Positions 55,173 through 64,000 of a stretch of DNA of 64,000 nucleotides are shown here, in pieces. The notes under the pieces are model-generated. The model had not been told where the DNA came from. It did not search any database and saw only the letters and a program-made list of their open reading frames with translations. The DNA lies in contig CM046880.1 of the NCBI GenBank assembly GCA_025667525.1, positions 592,385,895 through 592,449,894 on the forward strand, written 5' to 3'. Every line of letters starts with the position of its first letter. Position 1 is the stretch's first letter. Origin of the DNA: Glebionis coronaria. Taxonomy: Eukaryota > Streptophyta > Magnoliopsida > Asterales > Asteraceae. Both the position numbers and the translations under genes were made by a program.

Positions 55173-55177
55173 CATGG

Positions 55178-55461
55178 ATATAAGTAAACTAGCCAATCGT
55201 ATTATACTCAATATGATGAAATATAAACAGGGTATACCTATACACGTACGTATCTTCTCACACAGCACGATAAAAATTGTCGGAATCACACAAGGAGGAT
55301 AGATCCGATAAGTTGACATGACTATGTAATTTTATCGATTTACATGTAATCGTGAAGTATAAACATATTGCGGAACTGGTGCCAACTTATTTAAAAAGAT
55401 CATACTATCAAGTTTATATGTGTAGTTGTTAATGAGCCCACGATGAATTATAGTATCCTAA
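55178..55461 (+). repeat. continuation of the segment interrupted by the copia element
   Basis: ATATAAGTAAACTAGCCAAT to ATCGATTTACATG continues the block left at 42886 and matches 13100-13260, 28460-28620 and 59120-59280. Confidence 0.75.
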
Positions 55462-55696
55462 ATTAAGACCAGGGCCGTTTCACTGTTTTCGGATACCCTA
55501 GGCAATAACAAAAAGGAGGCCTTGTTTCACTTGTAAATTAAAGAGAAATTTCATGTAAACTTGAATTATATGACGTGTATATGTTTAATATATAACGTAT
55601 TAATGTATAAGACTAATAAAAATGAGGCCCTTTTATAAGCGGAGGCCTGATGCAACCCCACCAGTTGCACACCCCTTGAGCCACCTTGATTAAGAC
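55462..55696. mobile_element. hAT-like MITE with 8-bp target duplication
   Basis: ATTAAGAC at 55462-55469 and 55689-55696 flanks a 219-bp insert starting CAGGGCCG and ending CCACCTTG. An 8-bp duplication with CAGGG-type ends is the hAT signature. The empty site is seen near 28750. Confidence 0.8.
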
Positions 55697-55752
55697 AATA
55701 TTAAAAATCAAAATAGTTTTCCCGTTACGGTTGTGCCATTAAAGACAGTCAA

Positions 55753-55800
55753 CTAGTGACATAACTTGTTCCAAAAAAAAAAAAAACCTAGTCACATAAC
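55753..55800 (+). mobile_element. 22-nt poly(A) insertion with 13-bp target duplication
   Basis: CTAGTGACATAAC and CTAGTCACATAAC (one mismatch) flank TTGTTCC, fourteen A and a C. Other segment copies (28812) have a single target. This looks like an extremely short, LINE-machinery-type retroposition. Confidence 0.65.
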
Positions 55801-55984
55801 GTTACAGAAATAAATTTCAATTTATGACAATCAGTCAACTAAATATCTCCTTATATGAATAAAATTTGTCTAAATAACATTCTATGGGTTACCTTTGACT
55901 CTCATTTTTTCTATCAAACGTACTTCCATGATTATACAAATTAGATAATTAATCTTTAAAAATTTTAGATGTTGACTTCAATGC

Positions 55985-56371
55985 ATACGCTACAAAATAA
56001 ATAATAGTTATTTTATAAAAGTTTTGCTTGCTAATAAAATTTACAATTATTTAAATCATTATAATTTTTTCTTACTAAAATATAATAAATATAAAAGTAA
56101 GAAAAAAAACACACAACTTTTGTTTGTTTCTTTTCTTACTAAAAAAAGTTATTAAAAATTTTACATTTTACTTACTCTTTTTGAGTAAGAATAGACTTTT
56201 AGTGCTCTCATCTATTACTTATTATTTTTCTTAAGCATTAGAGTTGATAAAAATAATTTTTAAAAACTTTTTTTAATAAAAATCGATAAAAAATACTTTT
56301 AGTGTTCCATTTGTTATTTACTCTTATCACATTTAATTTAGTAAGGAAATATTATAAATTTTGTAGTGATA
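55985..56371. mobile_element. CACTA-like MITE
   Basis: ATA on both sides flanks 381 bp with ends CGCTACAAAAT (CACTA with one change) and ATTTTGTAGTG. The empty site is seen near 29020. AT-rich interior, no gene. Confidence 0.7.
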
Positions 56372-56675
56372 AATTAAATTGAGACCCAGCTTTTTTCTCT
56401 AGCATTCGCGATTTATATATGCTGCCTAAACCCTAAATTGTGTTTCTCATTGCAATTTTGATCTTTCATGTTTAACTGGTTGAAATTCTTAAAATAGCCA
56501 AAATCTTTCTTTCTTTATTATTTTATGATCAAGTATCTTCTATCTTTTTTTAAAAAGTTATGTACTTTTGATCAAATTGTCACATACGTAAGTGTTCAAC
56601 TCACTTATTTCTATTTCAATCATTAGATAATCCATACTACTCAAAATCTTTTTATCCTACTGAGAAAAGTTATTT

Positions 56676-57185
56676 TGCATCCTTATTTTTTGGTGGAAAT
56701 AAGGAACAAATCCTCACCCTTCATATATTTTTAATCTAATGCTAGAGATTAACCTAAGATTTTAAAAAAAACACGGAGGGTTCATTTTTGCCAAAATGTC
56801 CAAATGTTGAAAAAATGGGTGGAGGTATCAAAGTCGTAAATATGACGGAGTAATGAATTATCACTAGTGATATTTCACTAGCGAAAACCAATGAAATATC
56901 CCTGTTGACAAGACAATGAAATATCACTGAGATATTACGCAGTAACTATGTTAATAAAATATCACTAGTGATGTTTCATTGATTTATCTTTAGTGATATT
57001 TCATTATTTTTATCAGTAACGAAATATCACGTGATAACCGATTTTCTTCATATTTACAATTTAGTCCTTCCGCCGCTTTTTTGCAAATTTTGGTCATTTT
57101 GGCAAAAATGATCCCTCCGTGTTTTTTTAATCTTAGGTAATGGATGGCTAGCATTTGTCCCTTAGATTCCAACAAAAAAACAAGT
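56676..57185. mobile_element. long-TIR element with internal ATCACTAGTGAT palindromes
   Basis: Arms of about 90 bp share CCTAAGATT, AACACGGAGGG and CATTTTTGCCAAAATG in inverted orientation. Inside are ATCACTAGTGAT twice (about 56864 and 56956) and related half-sites. No clear target duplication found. Confidence 0.6.
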
Positions 57186-57209
57186 TTCCAGAATAACTGG
57201 ACTCTTATC

Positions 57210-57660
57210 CTATAATCATACTAAGTGCTCAACCGATAGCTGCTTACTTCTCAATTTCTCAACCTAACCTATTTTCAAAATTGAAAATTTTGAATTCAAA
57301 ATTTTCACTAACAGCCGTATTTTTTAAACACACACACTAGCGCCTACCACCACTAACACCACCGCTACCCACCACCACTTTCATCGCCACCATCAATCGT
57401 CGCCACCGCTACCCACCACCACCATATGTCACCTTTACCACTGTTGTCACCATCCACCACCAATAACACCGCTACCTTCCACCACCACAAATTAACACCG
57501 CCAGTACTAGTACCACTGCCGCCACCACCATCCACTTTCACTAACACCACTACTAGTGGTGGTGGAAGGTGGTGGTTGGTGGTCGATGGTGGTGGTGGCG
57601 GTGGCAAATGGTGGTGTTGGTGGTGGCTGAAGGTGGTGACTAACTCCGCTCTAAAATAAT
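57210..57660. repeat. dispersed repeat with (ACC)n turning into (GGT)n, copy 2
   Basis: Same arrangement and same flanks (CACACACTAGCGCCTACCACC and GACTAACTCCGCTC) as 34250-34740. Open frames on both strands here are a by-product of the triplet repeats. Confidence 0.75.
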
Positions 57661-57661
57661 T

Positions 57662-58045
57662 GTTTATAAGCAAAACAACTTTCCGGTTACGATTGTACTA
57701 TCATGAATGACAGTCAAAGTTTCAATTTATGTCAAATAAATTTTGTCTCAAAGTAAATACGGTATGGAAAAAATCTCAACTGGAAGGATGCTACCCATCG
57801 AGGTACTCAAACAAACTTCTGCGAGAAATTAGTTCACTTATCAAATGACGATAGAAACTCCCCGTAGTAATACTAAAAAAAGTAAATACGGTCAACAAAA
57901 TATTTCTTATATGAATTGGTTCGTTTGTCTAATGAAATCAGAGAAGAAGAAAATGTTTATACCCCATGTCTATAAGATTAACCACCTTAATGACCCGCCT
58001 AACGTTGAATATAATTTATTGAATGATTTTTGTAAAAAATAACAA
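57662..58045 (+). repeat. block repeated at 59395-59820
   Basis: GCAAAAC(A/G)(A/G)CTTTCCGGTTACG, GGAAGGATGCTACCCATCGAGG and GTTTATACCCCATGT occur here and at 59.4-59.8 kb in the same order. No frame is kept open in both copies. Confidence 0.65.
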
Positions 58046-59060
58046 ACTCATGTCAATATTAAAAGAACATAAGTGGGTTCTAGTAATAGATGAAAAATAA
58101 TAATAGAGGACATGAATTGTTCGATAAGCGTTTAATTATGTAACAATCACAATAATAGAGTTCTATGCATTTTGATCTTCAACTTTGACATATGAGAGAG
58201 CGAATCAAGTCAACAACTAATGCCCATTTCATGAACGGTGAGTGTATTTTAAGAAATTTTTGTAAGAAATAAGTAATATATGAAAAAAAGAATCGAACAT
58301 ACGTAAACATGTTTTGTTAAACACATAAAAAAATCAGTAAATTCGTGAATTATTCGATAAGCATCTGGCGTTTATTACATTTTAATCTTCAACTTTGATA
58401 GTCTTAAAAACCAAATGAGGTATTTGAGCGCTAATCAAGTCAATAGACAATATCCATTCTCTGAACACTTAATAATCGAATGAAAATGTAAATAAAAAAA
58501 GATTGTGATTAGTAATTAAATTTTAATTTTAAATATGGTGAAAAAGGTATTTTTGAGATATTACCATTTACATTACAAATAACAACTTAATCCCAACATA
58601 TAATTATACATATGTGAAAACTTAACGTGGCCAATGCAAACCAACTTTTTGAAAATCATTACCGTAGCTCTTGTAAATTACCTATGGAAGTAATATAAAA
58701 TATCAAACAAAAGTAAATGCTCGAACATAGCTATTGTTATAGCTCCCCTACAGCTATTATTGTTCTAAAGCAAGTTCCTAAATTTATAATGTAGTACCTT
58801 TCTTATAGCTCTTCTACTAGTATTCATTTCATGCTTGCACATAGTTCTCATACTACTATGCATTTCAATAACAAATTAAGGGTAGAAATTTTTGGTAGTA
58901 AAAAAATAAATTATATTACAATAACAACTTAAGGGATTTAAAAAAAAGATCAAACATTTCTCATAGCTCTCCTACTACTATGCATTTCATGCTAGGACAT
59001 AGTTCTTGTTGTAGCGAAAACAAAAATTAGTGCCGATATATATTTCTTACTTTCATATTC
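58046..59060. other. AT-rich DNA with a degenerate repeated motif, no gene
   Basis: From 58735 to 59015 a motif like ATAGCTCTCCTACTACTATG with CATTTCATGCT recurs about three times. Otherwise I see nothing. Confidence 0.4.
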
Positions 59061-59064
59061 TCAT

Positions 59065-59820
59065 AAGCTTTCACATCAAGACTCTTCGTGATTACAATCC
59101 CTGCAACAAGGTAAAAATATATGACATGGATATAAGTAATTAAACTAGCCAATCCTATTATACTCGAATATGATAGAAATATAACAGGGTATATACCTAT
59201 ACACGTATCTTCACACAAAGAGGATAAATCTGATAAGTTGACATGAGAACGTAATTTTATCGATGTACATGTACGCAATTGTGAAGTAAAAAGATCATGC
59301 TACTAACCTACTTTATATGTGTAGTTGTAAAAGGAGCCCATAATTTATTAAACAATTTCCCTAGCGTAAAATTAATAATGTTAAATATCAAAATTAACTT
59401 TATAAGCAAAACGGCTTTCCGGTTACGGTTATATCATAAATGACAGTCAAAGTTTCAATTTATGTCAAATAAATTTGGTCTCAAAGTAAATACGTTATGA
59501 AGAAAAACTCAATTGGAAGGATGCTACCCATCGAGGTACCCTGGCACACTCTTACGGAAGATTAGTTCACTTGATAAATGACGATAAGGAGTTCCTCGTA
59601 GTAGCACTAAAAAAGTAAATACGGTCAACAAAATATTCCTTATATGAATTGGTTCGTTTGTCTAATGAAATCAGAGAAGAAAATGTTTATACCCCATGTA
59701 TATAAGATTAACTAGCTTTATGAGTTTGTCTAATAAAATCAGAGAAGAAAATGTTTATACCCCATGTATATAAGATTAACTAGCTTAATGACCCGTCTAA
59801 CGTAGAGTATAACTTACTCC
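59065..59820 (+). repeat. conserved segment block, fifth copy, with 72-bp tandem duplication
   Basis: CATCAAGACTCTTCG to TTTATCGATGTACATG matches the other segment copies. At 59655-59795 a unit starting GTTTGTCTAAT(G/A)AAATC is present twice with a 72-bp period; the copy at 57905 has it once. Confidence 0.7.
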
Positions 59821-59825
59821 ATCAT

Positions 59826-60742
59826 GTAGACACCAACCTTACTTTTCTAGTCACAAAAGTGATGAAGTCGTACAACTTTTGTGACTTTGGGCGGACTCAA
59901 ACACTTTTGTGATACTACACACAAAGGTGTCGAAGCCGCACAACATTTGTGCACGAGTCGCGATGACAAATATCAAACGATGGGAGCACTTTCTGTAATA
60001 GCACGAGAAACCAAAAGTGTTGTCTTTACACACAATGGTTGTAACAACAACTGGTTTGTCGAAGAAAGACAAACCTCGTCACCAAAAACTTGAAGACTAA
60101 AAACAGATACATCATCTTCCTCAGTTAGATTTAGTTGAGACATCTACAAAAAATAGCTCTGTCAAGCTATCAAGCCTACTAATATTTTTCAAGCCAAGCT
60201 TAAGCTCTGTCAATTTTGAGCTTGACTTGACTCGATTACGCCCCTAGTCTAAACGACAAATATCAATGGAAAGGGTATATTTTAGGAAGAAAACCTTTTT
60301 GTGACATTCGTCAAGACATTTAGATAATTTAGCAAATTTTTTGTCCTCTTCATCGTCTGAGTTTGCATATTATTTTAGTCTCGATCAATTTTAATTCCAG
60401 CTCGAGTACCTTATTCTTCTTATTGTAGTGATCCACTGGTAACTATGGTTATATTTCATAAGCCCTAATTTTATTATAACCCTAAATCAAATAAGCTCAT
60501 AAGCCTACATATAAGCTAAAACAAACATCTTCTTACACTACAAGTTTATTTGCTAGGCGTACGTGCCGCTTGTGCCCCCTTATTATCTCTGCCACTGTTA
60601 TGCGACTCCTACACAAATGTTATGCGGCTTCGGCACTTTTATGCAAGTATCGCAAAAGTGTCAGAGTCCGCCCAAAGTCACAAAAGTTGTGTGACTTCGT
60701 CACTTTTGTGACTTGAAAAGTAAGGTTGATGTCTACATGGTG
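59826..60742. mobile_element. element with about 145-bp terminal inverted repeats
   Basis: 59826-59965 and 60595-60742 are inverted copies (CATGTAGACA, ACTTTGGGCGGACTC, GAAGCCGCA). Within each arm ACTTTTGTGA-type words recur every 25-35 bp, like subterminal transposase sites. No transposase. Confidence 0.65.
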
Positions 60743-61805
60743 GAATATAGAATTTTTTTATGGCATACTTTGATGTTTCAGGGAAGTATTACGGAGTATT
60801 ATGTTTAGGGGTGTCAAAACGAGACTATAACAGAATATAGTGAAGTGGGACATAAGGATTTTGTTTTTGCAGAAGTAATCCATATTATATAACCCTTAGA
60901 AACCGGTTCATTTTTTTGTCATATGTTGTAACTTGCTCTTAGGTCATTGATTAATCATGACAAAATTAGGTTATGTAACTGCAAAGACATGACTAAAAAT
61001 CGATTTTGTTGATCTCATACTATGGACTGAGAATCTCCGTACATAATATGTCCAGTTTCATTTACGTTTGCTGCTTTCAAGGCTTTTCAACACTCTTGTT
61101 AGGTTTATTTAAGTAACGTTGATTTGAACACAAAAGGTTTTTTATTTGACACAAAAGCTTTTTATGTCCATATAATTTAAGTGAAACAAAGTACATGTCA
61201 ATTTAGTGTCAGAAAGTCAATTATATTCTCTCTTTTTGGTGATGGTTTTGTGTTATAATGTATGAGGTGTAGATGCTATATGTTGCAAGAAGAAAGTGAT
61301 TATAGGTCTTGATGAGTTACTAGTGGATCACTACAATAAGAAGAATAAGGTACTCGAGATGGAATTAAAATTGGTCGAGACAAAAAAAATATGCAAAGTC
61401 AGACGATGAAGAGGACGAAAAATTTGCTAAATTGTCTAAATGTCTTGACGAATGTCACAAAAAGGTTTGCTTCCTAAAATTTACCCTTTCCATTGATATT
61501 TGTCGTTTAGACTAGGGGTGTAATCGAGTCAAGTCGAGCTCAAGCTTGACAGAGCTTGAGCTTGGCTTGAAAAATAATTGTAGGCTTGATAGCTTGACAG
61601 AGCTGTTTTTGTAGATGTCTCAAATAAATCTAATTGAGGAAGATGATGTATCAGTTTTTGGTCTTCAAGTTTTTGGTCACGAGGTTTGTCTTTCTTCAAC
61701 CAACCAGTTGTTGTTACAACCGTTGTGTGTAAAGATAACACTTTTGGTTTCTCGTGCTATTATAGAAAGTGTTCTCATCATTTGATATTTGTAATCTTTC
61801 AAGCT
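59958..61805. repeat. long inverted repeat, arms of about 485 bp
   Basis: 59958-60445 and 61318-61805 are reverse complements at roughly 90% or better by eye (for example CAAACCTCGT, GATACATCATCTTCCTCA, CATTGATATTTGTCGTTTAG). The left arm overlaps the inside of the TIR element at 59826-60742, so the two inverted structures are interlocked. Broken peptide fragments in the arms (charged Lys/Glu-rich) could derive from a retroelement gag. Confidence 0.75.
60750..61310. other. loop of the long inverted repeat, no gene
   Basis: I see no conserved block, frame or terminal repeat here. Confidence 0.4.
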
Positions 61806-62229
61806 GCTCACTTGTGAACCACTAAGCGAATTAACTCGTCGAGCTTACTACTGAACAATGTTGGTTTTATAAAAGGATAGTACGTTGTTAGTTTCCGATA
61901 TATCATATTGAATTGCATTTTGTTTTTGTAGGAGAAACCTTCTTTGAAGGTTTATTAATGAATGGAAGGTTGTCGAAGTTGGTGTGCATTGGTGGTGAAG
62001 TAGAGGAAGTGATCTGCAAATGGACCTTTCATTTGAGTATGTCGTCCATCTTATTATATTATCAAATTGTATTTTTTTATTTTTTTTATTTCGTGTTGTA
62101 TGGATTTACAGTATCGTACTCATCAAAGGAAGTGCTCACAAGTGCCGCGATTAACTTTTCGTGTTCTATCTTATTGATGAAAAAAACGTATGAAGCCGTA
62201 ATGTGTTCTATACTTATGTGAGCTTTACT

Positions 62230-62764
62230 TTCTTAATCAGGGTGATTCACCATCTCTAAAGATCAATTGGTTACCAAGTTATTCAGAACTCAGCATTGCA
62301 CTTGATACTTATGGTAGAACTCGCCCCTCTTCTAACCTTTCTATCTAATTCTCTGCATATATCTAACCCCATTCTTATCTTACCTCTTGTCTCTTGTGAG
62401 ATCTTTGTGAATTTGAAGATCGATTACGAGAATTCTCTACTTTAATATTTGATCCTTCAAAGCTTCACTTTGTGTGAATGTGTTAAGTGTTACCTACACA
62501 ATCACCATTCTTGTACCCATTCTTCTACTTACTTGTGTAATAGTGTGGTTGGTGTTGTAAACCACAAAGTAAATATTGTAATGGGAATTGTTGTACCCGT
62601 GTATAGAACATGACATCCTAGCTTAGGTGTCGATAAGGATTTTTGTCTCATCTCTATTGCTTTGCCAACCACACTTCATCTATATCCATAATAATCACTA
62701 AAAAAATTAAAGTAATTAAAACGAATCGGTAAAAACTATTCAACCCCCCTTCTAGTTTTCAACA
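62230..62764 (+). repeat. 3' part of a copia LTR (possibly solo or truncated)
   Basis: The end CTATTCAACCCCCCTTCTAGTTTTCAACA closely mirrors the end of the older copia LTR at 10502-10550 (in reverse). It is followed at once by exon 7 of a gene copy. The LTR start was not found; a TGTTGG near 61859 is possible. A 102-codon frame at 61913-62221 just upstream has no family signal. Confidence 0.55.
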
Positions 62765-63003
62765 ACGTGTTTTTTTTGTAACCGTGATTTCCGACTCATT
62801 GGCCAACTAATCCACGGGGTTTGAGCCCACCGCCACACAGACTCAAACCAGGTAAGCCCTCCCTTTTCAGGAGGTTGGCGTGGCCACTTCAAGGTTGTTT
62901 GCATCTAGTGGGAATTGAACTTGAGACCTCACACACTTTGAGTGATAGCCACAAATCTTTTTTCCACTAGACCGCCTTTGAGTGGTTTTTCTACAACGTG
63001 TTT
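62762..63003 (-). mobile_element. tRNA-derived SINE with 11-bp target duplication
   Basis: ACAACGTGTTT at 62762-62772 and 62993-63003 flanks 220 bp. On the minus strand a Pol III A box GGTCTAGTGG (62973-62964) and B box AGTTCAATTCC (62921-62911) match the consensus exactly, 42 bp apart. A T run at the left end is the minus-strand poly(A). Confidence 0.8.
62911..62973 (-). promoter_or_regulatory. internal RNA polymerase III promoter of the SINE (A and B boxes)
   Basis: Both boxes fit the plant consensus (RRYNNARYGG; GWTCRANNC) without mismatch. Confidence 0.75.
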
Positions 63004-63287
63004 GTCAACACCATCATAGGCTTGTCATCATCATAGAGTTCTCGATTATAAGGTAAAAGTAACGTTAGTAATATAATTATAATAAGACGTGTCATATGAT
63101 TTATGGTGGAGTATAATTACATGATAAGTAACTTCTTTGTTACAGATTCTCCAACTCAAGCGAAGACCAAGACAGGGAGAATGGCTCTAGTTCAAGAATA
63201 AGATTCTTATGGGGGGCATATGACGATAATCATCAAGAAGATAAAAGCGACGATGACGAAAGCGAAAATGATGGCGGTGATAAGTGA
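63004..63287 (+). pseudogene. duplicated gene family, last copy: exon 7 part and exon 8
   Basis: CAACACCATCATAGG...GATTATAAG then a GTAAAA donor, intron and exon 8 (about 63148-63287). Exon 8 has a small insertion (AGAATAA) after AGTTCA that puts in a stop. Very close to the copy at 11.7 kb. Confidence 0.7.
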
Positions 63288-64000
63288 ACCTTATATTTAT
63301 GACTATAATTACTTTAAATTGTACTCTAACATATATATAAAATGTGACGTGTTGCCACTATGAATGGTGTCAAATATTTATATCATGGAGATAATGGTCG
63401 TGATAAGAGCCAAATGAATGTTCTTAACGGTTATATTAGTTAAACCCGAAGAGTCACAACCCTTCACCAACAGACGTGGTAGTTTGGTTTTTGGCGAGAA
63501 AATACAGCATTATATATATTCTCGATTTATAAATCGTTCTACGAGAGGAGGCCTCTCCTCGACCCCACCCCTTGACTTGGGAATGCGACCCGAGCGTGAC
63601 CCCAACAAGAGGCGTGACTTCCTTTACCTCGCATATTTTTCGTATTAATTAGCTCTAGCTCAACGAATGTGCATTTTATTAGGTTGTCATATGACTCATG
63701 AGTGTTCCTCACTTAGAATAAATCTATCCACCTAACTATAGTGCTTGTTCATTTGTTTTTTCAACAAGTACTATGAAACGGATATTTTGATCTATGATGT
63801 TAATTTCTATATTATTTTTAACAAACAGAATATCTTTCGGATGACATATACCCATATATTTACAAGAAAAAATGATGGTTTTGTAGAACAAATGTTTTGT
63901 AAATAAGGTTTTTTTGCTAAAAAATGGGGTACTTGAGGAAACATACCTTTGATCCGTTTACACTCTCTCACCAGCCACATCCGTTCACCCAAAACCGCAA
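63288..64000 (+). repeat. conserved segment blocks, last copy, cut by the window end
   Basis: CCCGAAGAGTCACAACCCTTC, GC-rich block (63520-63680), AGGTTGTCATATGAC block and GAGGAAACATACC block follow in the standard order and track 11960-12720 with few differences. Confidence 0.7.

Larger units (their letters stand above)
42882..55177 (-). mobile_element. complete-length copia element with LTRs and CATGG target duplication
   Basis: LTRs at 42887-43208 and 54851-55172 (322 bp each, TG...CA) differ at three positions by eye. CATGG flanks both outer ends. Between them on the minus strand lie PBS, a leader with a motif array, gag, pre-integrase, integrase, RT, RNase H, about 2.7 kb of 3' non-coding DNA and PPT. 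The order gag-INT-RT-RH is that of Ty1/copia. pol has two nonsense codons and a deletion, so this copy cannot move without help. Confidence 0.95.

Noticed and set aside
57365..57673. Gly/Trp- and His/Pro-rich frames on both strands
   Set aside because: Forced by GGT/ACC triplet repeats; the copy at 34.4 kb does not keep them.
61913..62221. 102-codon plus frame
   Set aside because: No homology recognised, lies just before the LTR-like sequence; no support as a gene.
62819..62850. Stand-alone tRNA-like hairpin (GGTTTGAG/CTCAAACC)
   Set aside because: It is part of the SINE body and lacks a cloverleaf.

Overview
The window is plant nuclear DNA, AT-rich and repeat-dense, with no intact conventional host gene that I can defend. 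The retroelement proteins (tRNA-iMet-primed Ty1/copia Gag-Pol, a Sirevirus-type element with a second large ORF, a very long coiled-coil Gag) resemble those I know from Asteraceae genomes. Asteraceae is therefore my best guess, by recognition only and not by any search.

Layout. (1) 1-7719: the 3' part of a plus-strand Sirevirus-like copia element (end of integrase, RT, RNase H, a spacer, a 1020-aa second ORF, PPT, 3' LTR). It is inserted into (2) 7720-11685, an older decayed minus-strand copia element (integrase start, protease region, gag, PBS, 5' LTR). That element is itself inserted in an exon of (3) a duplicated gene family. (4) 11686-42886 and 55173-64000: repeated copies of one low-copy segment. 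Each carries some or all of the same ordered blocks: exons of an unrecognised gene ending in an acidic Asp/Glu/Ser tail, a GC-rich block, and several conserved non-coding blocks. Two pairs of gene copies lie head to head, one of them around a 1.6-kb palindrome, and a second palindrome of the same family precedes a single copy. The segments are littered with small DNA transposons (PIF/Harbinger-like, hAT-like, CACTA-like and MULE-like, several with exact or near-exact target duplications), a SINE, a LINE tail, minisatellites, and a calcium-dependent protein kinase pseudogene (30.5-31.7 kb). (5) 42887-55172: a structurally complete 12.3-kb minus-strand copia element with 322-bp LTRs that differ at 3 positions by eye and with a CATGG target duplication, but with a broken pol.

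How the parts relate. The order of events can be read as gene segment duplication and inversion, then small transposons, then copia insertions, with the 42.9-55.2 kb element among the youngest. All three copia elements carry their own short motif repeated many times in non-coding DNA. In the first element the motif (CGCTGACA or CGCTGATA) also runs through coding sequence in a fixed reading frame. That motif system and the inverted gene pairs are the most unusual things here.
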